Positions 37,390-47,400 of a stretch of DNA of 64,000 nucleotides are shown piece by piece. Position 1 is the stretch's first letter. Every line of letters starts with the position of its first letter. The position numbers and the translations under genes are program-made. This stretch comes from Pseudobacillus wudalianchiensis (lineage in GTDB: Bacteria; Bacillota; Bacilli; Bacillales; Domibacillaceae). The DNA is taken from positions 124,001 to 188,000 of the forward strand of contig NZ_MAYT01000028.1 of the NCBI RefSeq assembly GCF_001685015.1, given 5' to 3'. The notes beneath the pieces were generated by a model. The model did not search any database, was not told where the DNA came from, and was given only the letters and a program-made list of their open reading frames with translations.

Positions 37390-39429
37390 TTATTTTATTA
37401 AGGCGTTGCAGTCTACGATCAAAGCGACTTGTCCATCCCCAAGAATAGTTGCGCCTGAAATAGCAAACACATTTGATAAATAATTTCCCAGTGACTTAAG
37501 CACGACTTCCTGCTGACCAATAAAGGAATCAACGACTAAACCAGCCATTTTATCCCCTTTACGTACGATCACAATAGAGTAAAAATCATCTTCCTGAGTT
37601 TCCTTCGGTACTTCAAAGATGCGCTCTAAAAAGACGAGCGGTACAATCTTTCCTCGGAAATCAATGACCTGCTGTGTATGAGCATTTAAAACGTCTTCTT
37701 TTTTAACAATTGCCGTCTCAATAATAGAGGACAGCGGAATCGCATATTTTTCTTTTTCTACTTCTACTAGCATGACTGAGATAATGGACAGAGTCAGCGG
37801 CAGTTGAATAAGGAAGACCGAACCGGCTCCTTCGGCCGCTTCGATGCCAATTGAGCCGCCGAGAGACTCAATGGTTGTTTTTACTACATCCAAGCCTACA
37901 CCGCGTCCAGAAATGTCAGATATCTTGTCAGCAGTTGAAAAGCCAGAAGCTAGAATTAATTCATAAATTTGATTATCTGACATAGAGGCTGCTTGCTCTT
38001 CTGTCACTACACCCTTTGCAAGTGCTTTATGAAGGACTTTTTCTTTGTTAATACCTGCTCCATCATCTTCAATTTCAATGAAGACATGATTTCCGCTATG
38101 ATAGGCTTTGAGCTTAACAGTACCTTCTTCGGATTTGCCTTTCGCTTTACGTTCTTCAGGTGTTTCAATTCCATGATCGATCGCATTACGAATTAAGTGA
38201 ACAAGCGGATCACCAATTTCATCAATAACTGTTCGATCCAATTCTGTTTCAGCACCAATAATTTCCAAATTAATCTTTTTATTCAAATCACGTGCTAGCT
38301 GGCGTACCATTCGGGGGAAACGGTTAAATACCGTTTCTACCGGCACCATCCGCATATTAAGAATAATCGTCTGCAGATCACCTGAAATTCTAGACATTCT
38401 TTCGACTGTTTCATTTAACTCCGGATTATTAAGCTCACCTGAAATTTGTTCTAAACGCCCTCTGTCAATAACGAGCTCTTCAAATAAATTCATTAGAATA
38501 TCAAGCCGCTCAATATTTACACGAATAGTTTTGTTTGAAACAGCCTGTTGTTTCCCCTGCTTTGGCTCTTCTTTCTTTTCTGTTTTTTCGGGAATTGCCG
38601 TTGGCATTGGTGGTGCCGGTGCAGCAGCGGCCGCTACTTCTCTTTCTGCTTCTTCCGTTTTCAACGGCTGCGCAATAAACTCAGTCACCGTTACCCGTTC
38701 CACTTCCGAGACCTTTTTCACCTTGCTCTCAATATCCTCAGCCGGCTCTTGAGTAATCAGCGTTACCACAAAACGTTCATCAAACTGCTCTGATTCGAGC
38801 TCTTCAGTAGAAGGTGTTGACTTAATCACTTCTCCGCATTTTTCTAGTACTTCAAACACCATGAATACGCGAGCCGCCTTAAGTACACAATCGGCCCGCA
38901 GTTCTACAGCCACTTCTAAACAATTAAAACCTTGCTCCTTCGACTGCTGAATGACTGTGTATTCAAATTCATCATACTTTACAGTAGAGGAAGGACTGAC
39001 GGAAGGAGAGGCTTCTGTTTGTGCAAAAGCTGCGGTGCTATTTACCGTTTCTCCATTTTCAATCTTCAAAAGTTTGTCAACGATGTCTGATACATCCCGC
39101 TTACCCGTACCGCCAGCAGCAATATCCTGCACCATCGCTTCTAAATCATCAATCGAAGCAAAAACTACATCTAAAATATCAGCCGTAACGTGAAGCTTGT
39201 GATTACGAATCGCATCAAGAACATTTTCCATTTTATGCGTTAAGTTAGCGAGATCCTCATACCCCATCGTGGCAGACATTCCTTTTAACGTATGGGCAGA
39301 TCGGAAAATTTCATTAACAATCGCAAGATCCTCTGGATTCTTTTCCAATAATAACAAGTTTTCATTGATCGCCTGCAAGTGCTCCTTGCTTTCATCAATA
39401 AAAACTTCTAAATATTGATTCACTTCCAT
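37390..39429 (-). CDS. cheA: Chemotaxis histidine kinase CheA
   Basis: 679 aa. The HPt domain has the phospho-acceptor His46 in FRSAHTLKGMSATMG. A P2 domain occupies about 155-265 and an Ala/Pro-rich linker about 275-300. The dimerisation and kinase domains follow (N box LIRNAIDHGIE; G boxes DDGAGINKEKV and GRGVGLDVVK), and the C-terminal CheW-like P5 domain is intact. It phosphorylates CheY and CheB. Confidence 0.97.
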   Translation of the reverse strand: MEVNQYLEVFIDESKEHLQAINENLLLLEKNPEDLAIVNEIFRSAHTLKGMSATMGYEDLANLTHKMENVLDAIRNHKLHVTADILDVVFASIDDLEAMVQDIAAGGTGKRDVSDIVDKLLKIENGETVNSTAAFAQTEASPSVSPSSTVKYDEFEYTVIQQSKEQGFNCLEVAVELRADCVLKAARVFMVFEVLEKCGEVIKSTPSTEELESEQFDERFVVTLITQEPAEDIESKVKKVSEVERVTVTEFIAQPLKTEEAEREVAAAAAPAPPMPTAIPEKTEKKEEPKQGKQQAVSNKTIRVNIERLDILMNLFEELVIDRGRLEQISGELNNPELNETVERMSRISGDLQTIILNMRMVPVETVFNRFPRMVRQLARDLNKKINLEIIGAETELDRTVIDEIGDPLVHLIRNAIDHGIETPEERKAKGKSEEGTVKLKAYHSGNHVFIEIEDDGAGINKEKVLHKALAKGVVTEEQAASMSDNQIYELILASGFSTADKISDISGRGVGLDVVKTTIESLGGSIGIEAAEGAGSVFLIQLPLTLSIISVMLVEVEKEKYAIPLSSIIETAIVKKEDVLNAHTQQVIDFRGKIVPLVFLERIFEVPKETQEDDFYSIVIVRKGDKMAGLVVDSFIGQQEVVLKSLGNYLSNVFAISGATILGDGQVALIVDCNALIK

Positions 39430-39445
39430 CAGCCACTCACCCTTT

Positions 39446-40519
39446 CTATCCTATATACTCTAAAATTTTTTCAGCAATATGTTCCACGGGAACTGTACAA
39501 TCCACCAAGCGGGTAGCAATAGCGGCTCGTGGCATTCCAAATACGACACATGACTCTTCAGACTCTGCAATTGCCTGCACATTTCCTGCTTCTTTTAGCT
39601 TAATTAGCCCGTTTGCCCCATCTGCTCCCATCCCAGTCATAATAACAGCAACCTTATGAAGGCCTGTCACTTTGCTAACAGATTCAAACATTACGTCAAC
39701 TGCTGGACGATGTCCGTTGATGGGAGGTGATTGATCAAGGTGCACGGTAAGCATCGCTTCCATTTTCTTCACTTTTAAATGAAAGTTTCCTGGACAGATA
39801 TAAGCAACTCCTTTTTGCAGAACCTCTCCGTTTTCAGCTTCCTTAACATGAATAGCGGACAAGGAATCCAGCCTTTCAGCCAAAGATTTTGTAAATCCCG
39901 GCGGCATATGCTGAACAACAAGAACCGGCGCGTCTAAATTCTCCGGCAGCTTAGTCAACACTTTTTGAAGGGCTCGAGGTCCTCCTGTTGACGTCCCTAT
40001 CACTACAAGACTTTGCTCATTTTCTCGTTTTCTGTTACTGACGGGTTTCCTATCTTTTTTATTCTGCACTGCCGGAATTTGAGTAATAGGATGCACAACT
40101 GAAGTCACGGAACGTAAATTCGCTTTGCTCGCAGCTAGTACTTTTTCAATCAATTCATCTTTAATTCTATGAAGGTCAAGTGAAATCGTCCCTGAAGGTT
40201 TTTTAATGAAATCAACGGCTCCTTTTTCCATTGCCTGAAAGGTGGTCTCTGCACCTGTCCCGGTTAAACTTGACAGCATCACAATGGGAGTTGGCATATT
40301 CTCCATAATATAACCTAGGGCATCAAGCCCATCCATCTCGGGCATTTCTACATCCATCGTCACTACATCTGGCTTAAATTCTTTAATTTTCCCAATCGCG
40401 TCTTTGCCATTTCGGGCGGTCGCTACAACTTCTAGCTCAGGGTGTAAAGACAAAAATTCAGTAATCAATTTTCTCATAAATGCAGAGTCATCAACGACGA
40501 TGACTTTTTTCTCTCTCAT
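39446..40519 (-). CDS. cheB: Chemotaxis protein-glutamate methylesterase CheB
   Basis: 357 aa. The N-terminal receiver domain has the phospho-acceptor Asp56 in VVTMDVEMPEMDG. The C-terminal methylesterase domain has Ser in IGTSTGGPRAL, His in QHMPPGF and Asp in MTGMGADGANG. The linker (about 150-170) is basic. It removes methyl groups from receptors. Confidence 0.97.
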   Translation of the reverse strand: MREKKVIVVDDSAFMRKLITEFLSLHPELEVVATARNGKDAIGKIKEFKPDVVTMDVEMPEMDGLDALGYIMENMPTPIVMLSSLTGTGAETTFQAMEKGAVDFIKKPSGTISLDLHRIKDELIEKVLAASKANLRSVTSVVHPITQIPAVQNKKDRKPVSNRKRENEQSLVVIGTSTGGPRALQKVLTKLPENLDAPVLVVQHMPPGFTKSLAERLDSLSAIHVKEAENGEVLQKGVAYICPGNFHLKVKKMEAMLTVHLDQSPPINGHRPAVDVMFESVSKVTGLHKVAVIMTGMGADGANGLIKLKEAGNVQAIAESEESCVVFGMPRAAIATRLVDCTVPVEHIAEKILEYIG

Positions 40520-40521
40520 TA

Positions 40522-41397
40522 TTAGCGCCTGCCTTTCACAAAGAAATGACGAAGCTTAGATATAAAGCTAGCTGTTTCTGATTGGTTCAATGACTCTCCT
40601 TGTCCCTGTCTATATATTCTTACCGCCTCCTGTAGTGCCTTGGAAATTTTGGCGTTCGGATAAGCAGTAAGAAAGGGAGTCTGTGCACTGACAGCTTTTT
40701 TTACAACTGTACTTTCAGGAAGTACCCCCAATTCAAAGCTTTCTTTCCCTAAAAACTTGTGGACCGCTTGCTGCAGCCGTTTTGCAGCTTCTTGTCCTTC
40801 TCTCTCTGAATCTGCCCGGTTGCACAAAAGATAGAAAGCATTTTCTCCGCCATGAGTATAAATGTATTTCATCATGGAATAAGCATCCGTAATCGCAGTC
40901 GGCTCAGGAGTCGTAACAACTATTATATCGTCTACTGACATCAGAATATTGAGCGCTTCCTTTGTTGCTCCGGCCCCCATATCAAATAATAAAAAATCAT
41001 ATTGCTGCTGGAGTTCTTCCACATCATTTAGCCACCGGCTTAGATGACTTTCGTCCCACTCAATTAATTGACTAAGACCGGACCCTCCTAAAATATAGGA
41101 AATGCCTTCACTGTCTTTGTACACTAGCTCTTCAAGCGAAAGACCCTTTTCAAAAAAGTCAGCAATAGAATAAACTGCTGACTGTCCCGTCAATACATGG
41201 ATGTTTCCCATCCCTATATCCATATCAAATATTAGCACTTTTTTACCATTTTGGGTTAACTCAATCGCAAAATTTAACGAAATATTTGATTTTCCTACTC
41301 CGCCTTTTCCGCTCACTACGGCTATCGTCTTGGCTCTTCTTCCTGCCAGCCGGTTCAATCTTTTCCGTAGTTCTGCTGCTTGATCATGATTTGTCAT
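40522..41397 (-). CDS. flhG: MinD-like ATPase FlhG (YlxH)
   Basis: 291 aa. The deviant Walker A motif VSGKGGVGKSNISLN is near residue 29, with FDMDIGMGN and FLLFDMGAGAT typical of MinD/FlhG. It regulates flagellar number and placement with FlhF. The ATG overlaps the flhF stop by 4 nt. An N-terminal segment (DQAAELRKRLNRLAG) resembles the FlhF-activating helix. Confidence 0.95.
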   Translation of the reverse strand: MTNHDQAAELRKRLNRLAGRRAKTIAVVSGKGGVGKSNISLNFAIELTQNGKKVLIFDMDIGMGNIHVLTGQSAVYSIADFFEKGLSLEELVYKDSEGISYILGGSGLSQLIEWDESHLSRWLNDVEELQQQYDFLLFDMGAGATKEALNILMSVDDIIVVTTPEPTAITDAYSMMKYIYTHGGENAFYLLCNRADSEREGQEAAKRLQQAVHKFLGKESFELGVLPESTVVKKAVSAQTPFLTAYPNAKISKALQEAVRIYRQGQGESLNQSETASFISKLRHFFVKGRR

Positions 41398-42530
41398 AGG
41401 CGATCACCAAAAATAATATCAGCGATTGTTTCAGGTTCAGGACGGACCAAATCGTCCGGTACATTTTGCCCATTGGTTAAAAAAGCTGCGCCCTTTCCAT
41501 ATTGGCACATGACATTTATAATTGCCCCATGACTCGTTGTCTCGTCCATTTTTGTAAAAATAAACTGATGGATAGGCACAGCTGAAAATTGATGGATCAC
41601 CGCATGGATATCCTGTTCTTTTGAAGTGAGCGATAAGACTAAATAATTTTCCATTTTTTCAAAAGGAATCATCGCTCTTAACTCTTTAATAAATTGTTCT
41701 TCTAAATAATTGCGGCCTGCTGTATCAATATAAACAACATCATAACCTTTAAATTTTTCAATAGCCTGCTGAATGTCGGCTGGTTTATACGTTACTTCTA
41801 CGGGTACTTTCAATAAATCCGCATATGTTTTCAACTGTTCAATTGCGGCAATTCTATAGGTGTCAGTCGTGATAAAAGCTGTCTTAAGTTTTTTTTCCAA
41901 TACACTTTCCGCAGCGATCTTTGCGAGTGTTGTTGTCTTTCCTACACCAGTCGGCCCCACAATGTTCACAAACTTTTTTAGAAAAGGCAGCTGTTCATGC
42001 TGCAAAGGCTTAATTTTTTCAATAAGCCACTCCCTGCTCCATTCATCAACCATGTCTTCGCTAACCTGTCCTTTTACTTGCTTCCACTTTTCTAAAAGGA
42101 CCTGCTTTAATTCCGTAATCAACGGATCCGCTACCTCTTGTTTTTTTAATTTTACAATTGGCAGCTTAAGCTCATCTGGATAAGCATCTAGTGATAAATG
42201 ATCTACTCTAGAGAATTGTTTTACGATCTCCTTTAGTTCATTTAATTCCTTTTTCAGCATCTCTTCGCTATTTTTTTCTGTCTTAGACTGAAGGGGGGGC
42301 CTGCTGTTTGCAACAGCAGGCGTGACTGCTTCCTTTAACCGAATTGTTTCTTGCGGTGGATTAGGATCAATCGCCGCTACTACTTCGATCAATTTCTTTT
42401 TAAATAATCCTAAAAAGCCTCTGGTATACACGGTTTTCGATTGTAGAAGTACGGCCTGTTCTCCAAGTTCAGCGCGAATTTTCTTCATTGCTTCTGGCAT
42501 GGACGATGCCGTGTATTTTTTCACTTTCAA
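41394..42530 (-). CDS. flhF: Flagellar SRP-like GTPase FlhF
   Basis: 378 aa. A basic N-terminal domain is followed by an NG domain with GPTGVGKTTTLAKIAAE and the DTAGRN motif. It positions basal bodies at the membrane. The start is TTG overlapping the flhA stop (TTGA); the protein begins MKVKKYTASSMPEAMKKI, as the family does. Coupling with flhA and flhG is likely. Confidence 0.95.
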   Translation of the reverse strand: MKVKKYTASSMPEAMKKIRAELGEQAVLLQSKTVYTRGFLGLFKKKLIEVVAAIDPNPPQETIRLKEAVTPAVANSRPPLQSKTEKNSEEMLKKELNELKEIVKQFSRVDHLSLDAYPDELKLPIVKLKKQEVADPLITELKQVLLEKWKQVKGQVSEDMVDEWSREWLIEKIKPLQHEQLPFLKKFVNIVGPTGVGKTTTLAKIAAESVLEKKLKTAFITTDTYRIAAIEQLKTYADLLKVPVEVTYKPADIQQAIEKFKGYDVVYIDTAGRNYLEEQFIKELRAMIPFEKMENYLVLSLTSKEQDIHAVIHQFSAVPIHQFIFTKMDETTSHGAIINVMCQYGKGAAFLTNGQNVPDDLVRPEPETIADIIFGDRL

Positions 42531-44563
42531 TCTAAGTTCACCACCCCTACGCTTTGAACTTCAACATTAGGCTCTAGTTCATTGTAAGATAAGATTGGCA
42601 ATTGCGGGAAATACCGCTCAGCAAGCTGTCTTACGTACATGCGGATGGCAGGCGAGCATAAAATAATCGGTGCCTGCTGCATAAACGAAACTTGTTCTAC
42701 CTGAGCTGCCATCGCTTCCAGTATTCGCTGGGAATCAGTCGGATCAAGTGATAAAAAGTTCCCGTGCTCTGTCTGTTGAACGCTGTCCGCTACCCGCTTT
42801 TCTACTTGCCCTGATAGTGTAATAACTCTTAGTGGTTCTCCTGTCTCGGCAAATTGCCCTGTGATTTGTCTTGCCAGTGCCTGACGCACATATTCTGTTA
42901 ACAGATCTGTATCAGACGTCATTTTCCCAAAATCGGCTAGCGTTTCAAAGATGATTGGCAAATTTCTAATCGAAATATTTTCTTTTAACAATTTAGCCAA
43001 TACCTTTTGAACTTCCCCTACTGTTAAAGGATTAGGCGTTACTTCATCTACTAAAATCGGATAAGACTCTTTTAAATGATCAATAAGCTGCTGTGTTTCC
43101 TGACGGCCGAGCAGCTCATAAGCGTTAGCTTTAATGACTTCCGTTAAATGGGTAGAGACGACGCTCGGCGGATCGACGACTGTATATCCTAAAATCTCTG
43201 CTTGTTCTTTCATTTCTTCCGTAATCCATTTTGCCGGCAAGCCAAAAGACGGTTCAATCGTATCAATGCCTTCGATTGTGTCATCGTCTTCTCCAGGACT
43301 CATAGCAAGGTAATGATCGAGCAGCAATTCACCCGAGGCCATAACGCTGCCTTTTATTTTAATTCGATATTCATTTGGCTGCAGTTGAATATTATCTCGT
43401 ATGCGGACAACCGGAATGACAAGCCCTAATTCAATCGCAAGCTGGCGGCGGATCATCACGACCCGGTCGAGCAAATCGCCACCTTGGCTAGCGTCAGCTA
43501 GTGGAATGAGCCCATAGCCAAACTCAAACTCAATTGGATCAATATTTAACAAGTTCACGACGCTCTCCGGACTCTTCAATTCCTCTGTCTCCATTTCTTC
43601 TTCCGCTTCGAATATGTCCACTTCTTCTTTTTTGGGTGTACGCTGCAGCATATAGCCGCCAAAAGCGAGGGCACCAGCAATAGGAATCGTTAACACATCA
43701 TTGATAGGTGTCGCGATACCAAGCAAGAAAATCGTACCGCCTGCCACATAAAGCATCATGGGAAAAGCAAGGAGCTGTGACATAATGTCTTCTCCGAGAT
43801 TTCCTGTTGAAGCGGCACGTGTCACCACAATTCCTGTTGCTGTTGAAATTAAAAGAGCAGGCACTTGAGAGACAATTCCATCACCGACTGTTAATAGTGA
43901 ATAACGAGCGGCGGCTTCGGCAGCTGGAAGTCCTTGCTGAACGACACCGACAATCATCCCGAAAATTAAGTTGATGATAACAATGATGATACCTGCGATC
44001 GCATCCCCTTTAACGAATTTTGTCGCACCGTCCATTGCTCCGTAGAAGTCGGATTCACGGCTGACTTTTTCCCGTCTTTCTCTCGCTTCCTGCTCTGAAA
44101 TCATACCCGCATTCAAATCAGCATCAATACTCATTTGTTTCCCAGGCATCGCATCAAGCGTAAAGCGGGCTGCTACTTCAGATACCCGTTCTGATCCTTT
44201 TGTAATAACGATAAACTGGATAATAATTAAGATAAGAAAGACAACCATTCCGACGACGATATTTCCGCCGACGACGAATGTCCCAAATGTCTCGACAACG
44301 CCGCCAGCCTCCCCTTTACTCAAGATAGAACGCGTCGTCGACACATTTAGCCCCAGTCGAAATAATGTTAATAACAAGAGCAAGGATGGAAATACAGAGA
44401 ACTCCAATGCTTCTCTCATATTCATTGAAATGAGCAGCACTAAAAGCGCAAGAGAAATATTTATAATAATTAACACACTTAGCAGCCATGACGGCAGCGG
44501 AATAATTAGCATCGCTACTATTAAAATGACACTTAGCAATACGGAGATGTCTCTTGCTTTCAT
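42527..44563 (-). CDS. flhA: Flagellar type III export protein FlhA
   Basis: 678 aa. The N-terminal half has about eight membrane segments with the FHIPEP region (FSVFPSLLLLLTLFRLGLNV), and a large cytoplasmic C-terminal domain forms the export gate ring. I chose the ATG at 44563 (AGGAGA 7 nt upstream). A seven-codon extension to 44584 is unlikely. Confidence 0.96.
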   Translation of the reverse strand: MKARDISVLLSVILIVAMLIIPLPSWLLSVLIIINISLALLVLLISMNMREALEFSVFPSLLLLLTLFRLGLNVSTTRSILSKGEAGGVVETFGTFVVGGNIVVGMVVFLILIIIQFIVITKGSERVSEVAARFTLDAMPGKQMSIDADLNAGMISEQEARERREKVSRESDFYGAMDGATKFVKGDAIAGIIIVIINLIFGMIVGVVQQGLPAAEAAARYSLLTVGDGIVSQVPALLISTATGIVVTRAASTGNLGEDIMSQLLAFPMMLYVAGGTIFLLGIATPINDVLTIPIAGALAFGGYMLQRTPKKEEVDIFEAEEEMETEELKSPESVVNLLNIDPIEFEFGYGLIPLADASQGGDLLDRVVMIRRQLAIELGLVIPVVRIRDNIQLQPNEYRIKIKGSVMASGELLLDHYLAMSPGEDDDTIEGIDTIEPSFGLPAKWITEEMKEQAEILGYTVVDPPSVVSTHLTEVIKANAYELLGRQETQQLIDHLKESYPILVDEVTPNPLTVGEVQKVLAKLLKENISIRNLPIIFETLADFGKMTSDTDLLTEYVRQALARQITGQFAETGEPLRVITLSGQVEKRVADSVQQTEHGNFLSLDPTDSQRILEAMAAQVEQVSFMQQAPIILCSPAIRMYVRQLAERYFPQLPILSYNELEPNVEVQSVGVVNLD

Positions 44564-44587
44564 TACTCTCTCTCCTAACAACAAAAC

Positions 44588-45670
44588 TTACAATTTATTT
44601 TTCAGACGATAAACATAAGCCAAAATCTCAGCCACTGCTTTGAAAAACTCTTCTGGGATTGGCTGACCGATCTCTGCTTGATCGTAAAGCGCTCTTGCCA
44701 GCGGTCTGTTTTCAATCAGCTCTACTTCATTTTCACCAGCCACATACTTAATTTTCTGAGCTAAGTAGTCGACTCCTTTTGCTACGACCACTGGTGCATC
44801 AGCCTCTTTTTCATCATATTTTAAAGCGATTGCATAATGGGTTGGGTTTGTAATGACAACGTCGGCCTGCGGCACTTCCTGCATCATACGGCTCATCGCC
44901 ATTTCCCTTTGCCGCTGTTTAATTTTTGACTTGATCAGCGGATCGCCTTCTATGTTTTTGTATTCATCTTTAATGTCCTGCTTTGACATACGAATGCTTT
45001 TTTCAAAATCATACTTTTGATATAAAAAATCCAGCAGTGCCAGAAAAAGAAGCGCAGCTGAAGCAGCTGCTCCCATTTGCAGCGTTAACGCCCCCACAGT
45101 CCTTAATCCGTCGGCAACGGACTTAAATGAGAGCTTTATGACTTCTTCAATATTGGACCATAAGATAAAAAAGGTAATGGCACCGACAAAAGTAATTTTT
45201 AACAGTGATTTTAATAATTCTACTAATGCTCTGACGGCAAAAATCCGCTTGAATCCTTTAATAGGATCTAACTTCTCGAGCTTCAGTTTCAACGGCTCTC
45301 CTGTTACCAAAAAACCTACTTGCAAAAAGTTCGCTGCCACCCCTGCTAGAAGAGCCACGAGCATAACCGGTCCTAATATATAGACAAGCTGCCCCATAAT
45401 TTCGAGAACAATCACTTTAAGGTTAGACTCTGTCACTGGCATAGTAAGGTAATATTGAAGTGAATGCTTAAATAAATGAAGAATTTCTTTTCCAATAAAG
45501 GAAGAGCCAATGAATAAGAAGCCGAACAATGATAAAAGACTGATCGCTGTTGTGACATCCTGACTTTTTGCAACTTGTCCTTTTTTACGGGCATCCTGCT
45601 TTTTTTTCGGGGTCGCTTTTTCTGTCTTCTCTCCGGCAAAAAATTGGAGGTCTAACCGCAATTTCTCCAC
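44588..45670 (-). CDS. flhB: Flagellar type III export protein FlhB
   Basis: 360 aa. Four membrane segments precede the cytoplasmic autocleavage domain, whose NPTH site in VVITNPTHYAIALKYD is intact; cleavage switches substrate specificity from rod/hook to filament. The C-terminus is complete. It lies 1 nt after fliR. Confidence 0.96.
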   Translation of the reverse strand: MEKLRLDLQFFAGEKTEKATPKKKQDARKKGQVAKSQDVTTAISLLSLFGFLFIGSSFIGKEILHLFKHSLQYYLTMPVTESNLKVIVLEIMGQLVYILGPVMLVALLAGVAANFLQVGFLVTGEPLKLKLEKLDPIKGFKRIFAVRALVELLKSLLKITFVGAITFFILWSNIEEVIKLSFKSVADGLRTVGALTLQMGAAASAALLFLALLDFLYQKYDFEKSIRMSKQDIKDEYKNIEGDPLIKSKIKQRQREMAMSRMMQEVPQADVVITNPTHYAIALKYDEKEADAPVVVAKGVDYLAQKIKYVAGENEVELIENRPLARALYDQAEIGQPIPEEFFKAVAEILAYVYRLKNKL

Positions 45671-45671
45671 T

Positions 45672-46448
45672 TTATGTGCCCCCTAGTAATGTCATTACGT
45701 CACGCATCGTATAAAGCATCAGTTCAAATAGCTTTTGGAACATCGTAAACATCAGTCCAATGACCACTCCCATAACAACAAAGGCAACTCCAATTTTAAT
45801 CGGGAAGCCCACAACAAAGATATTAAGCTGCGGCACCGTTCTGGCTACTACTCCAAGGGCCACATCGACTAAAAATAATGTTGCTACAACGGGCATAGCC
45901 ATTTGAAAAGCAATCAAAAACATGGAAGTAAAGGCACGGCTTACATATCCAGCGAGACTTCCGTTGCCAAAGTGAAGGGATACCTGATCAACAGGAATGT
46001 ATTGGTAGCTATAAAAAATGCCGTCTAATATTAAATGGTGGCCATTGAGTGCAAGCAATAATAATAAGGCAAACATGTAAAGGTATTGCCCCATGAGCGG
46101 ACTTTGCGCCCCAGTTTGCGGATCGATTACATTGGCGATAGCAAACCCCATCTGAAAATCGATCAGCCCCCCTGCGATTTGGATAGCAGCTATCATAATG
46201 TACGCTGCTAAGCCAATGAGCAGGCCGACAAGCGCTTCCTTCAAAATTAACAAAAAGTACTCGCCATCAATTTCAAGAGGACCTGCATCTACCGTATAGT
46301 ACATCGTCCAGGAAAGCAGAACAGCAAACCCGATCCGGTGCATGGCTGGCAGAGTCCGATGTGAAAATAACGGCACCGTTATAAAGAAAGTTGAAACACG
46401 GACGATAATTAATAGTAAGACAGAAAAATCAGGTATTATTTCTTCCAT
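45672..46448 (-). CDS. fliR: Flagellar export gate protein FliR
   Basis: 258 aa, about six membrane segments, the usual FliR size. Part of the FliPQR export-gate complex. The segment GGLIDFQMGFAIANVIDPQTG is the family signature. It follows fliQ by 4 nt. Confidence 0.95.
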   Translation of the reverse strand: MEEIIPDFSVLLLIIVRVSTFFITVPLFSHRTLPAMHRIGFAVLLSWTMYYTVDAGPLEIDGEYFLLILKEALVGLLIGLAAYIMIAAIQIAGGLIDFQMGFAIANVIDPQTGAQSPLMGQYLYMFALLLLLALNGHHLILDGIFYSYQYIPVDQVSLHFGNGSLAGYVSRAFTSMFLIAFQMAMPVVATLFLVDVALGVVARTVPQLNIFVVGFPIKIGVAFVVMGVVIGLMFTMFQKLFELMLYTMRDVMTLLGGT

Positions 46449-46452
46449 TCAA

Positions 46453-46722
46453 TCAACCTACAAATCTTGTTAAATTCGTAAACATATCAAGCGTATAAGA
46501 AAGCATTTTGCTGAGCATCCAGGGGCCGAAAAAGATAAGACCAATTAAAACGGCGACAATTTTCGGAATAAAAGCCAGCGTCTGCTCTTGGATTTGAGTC
46601 GTCGCCTGAAAGATACTAACCGCAAGACCAACGACAAGGGCAATCATAAGAAGCGGGCCACAAACGATAATCGTTGTGTAAACACCTTTCTCAGCTAAAG
46701 AGATGACCATTTCAGAATTCAT
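46453..46722 (-). CDS. fliQ: Flagellar export gate protein FliQ
   Basis: 89 aa with two membrane helices, full length. The segment GLAVSIFQATTQIQEQTLAF is the FliQ/SpaQ signature. It packs around FliP in the export gate. Confidence 0.95.
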   Translation of the reverse strand: MNSEMVISLAEKGVYTTIIVCGPLLMIALVVGLAVSIFQATTQIQEQTLAFIPKIVAVLIGLIFFGPWMLSKMLSYTLDMFTNLTRFVG

Positions 46723-46734
46723 TATTCCACCTAC

Positions 46735-47400
46735 TTAAAAGCTTTTCAGCAAAGATTGAATGACTAAATACCAACCGTCTACAAGAACAAATAGCAAAAT
46801 TTTAAAAGGAAGAGAAATCATCACTGGCGGAAGCATCATCATCCCCATCGACATTAGAATACTAGCAACCACCATGTCAATTACGAGAAACGGGATAAAG
46901 ACCATGAAGCCAATTTGAAAAGCGGTTTTAATTTCACTTAAAGCAAATGCCGGAACAAGAGAAGCTAAAGGAATATCTTCGACGGTTTTCGGCCGTTCTG
47001 CTCCCGAATAGTTTAGAAACAGCTCTAAATCTTTTTGCCTCGTCTGTTCACTCATAAACTCTTTTAGCGGCACACTTGCTTTGTCATAGGCCTGTTCAAG
47101 GTTGATCTCTTCATTAAATAACGGGGTAAGTGCTTCATCATTTATTTGTTGAAATACAGGAGCCATAATAAAGAAAGTTAAAAACAATGCAAGCCCAAGC
47201 AATACTTGCGTCGGCGGCATTTGTTGAGTTGCGAGCGCCGACCTTACGAAAGACAATACGATAATGATCCGCGTAAAACATGTCATCATAATCAAAATGC
47301 TAGGAGCAATCGATAACACAGTCAGTAAGAGAAAGAGTTTGACCGACGCCGATACATTATCAGGAGAACTATTGTTGAAAAACTCCATAAACTCATTCAT
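46735..47400 (-). CDS. fliP: Flagellar export gate protein FliP
   Basis: 221 aa, four membrane segments. The motifs LTCFTRI-like (MMTCFTRIIIVLSFVR) and FQIGFMVFIPFLVIDMVVAS are diagnostic. Its start overlaps the end of fliO by 8 bases. The N-terminal leader is short, as in Bacillus FliP. Confidence 0.95.
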   Translation of the reverse strand: MNEFMEFFNNSSPDNVSASVKLFLLLTVLSIAPSILIMMTCFTRIIIVLSFVRSALATQQMPPTQVLLGLALFLTFFIMAPVFQQINDEALTPLFNEEINLEQAYDKASVPLKEFMSEQTRQKDLELFLNYSGAERPKTVEDIPLASLVPAFALSEIKTAFQIGFMVFIPFLVIDMVVASILMSMGMMMLPPVMISLPFKILLFVLVDGWYLVIQSLLKSF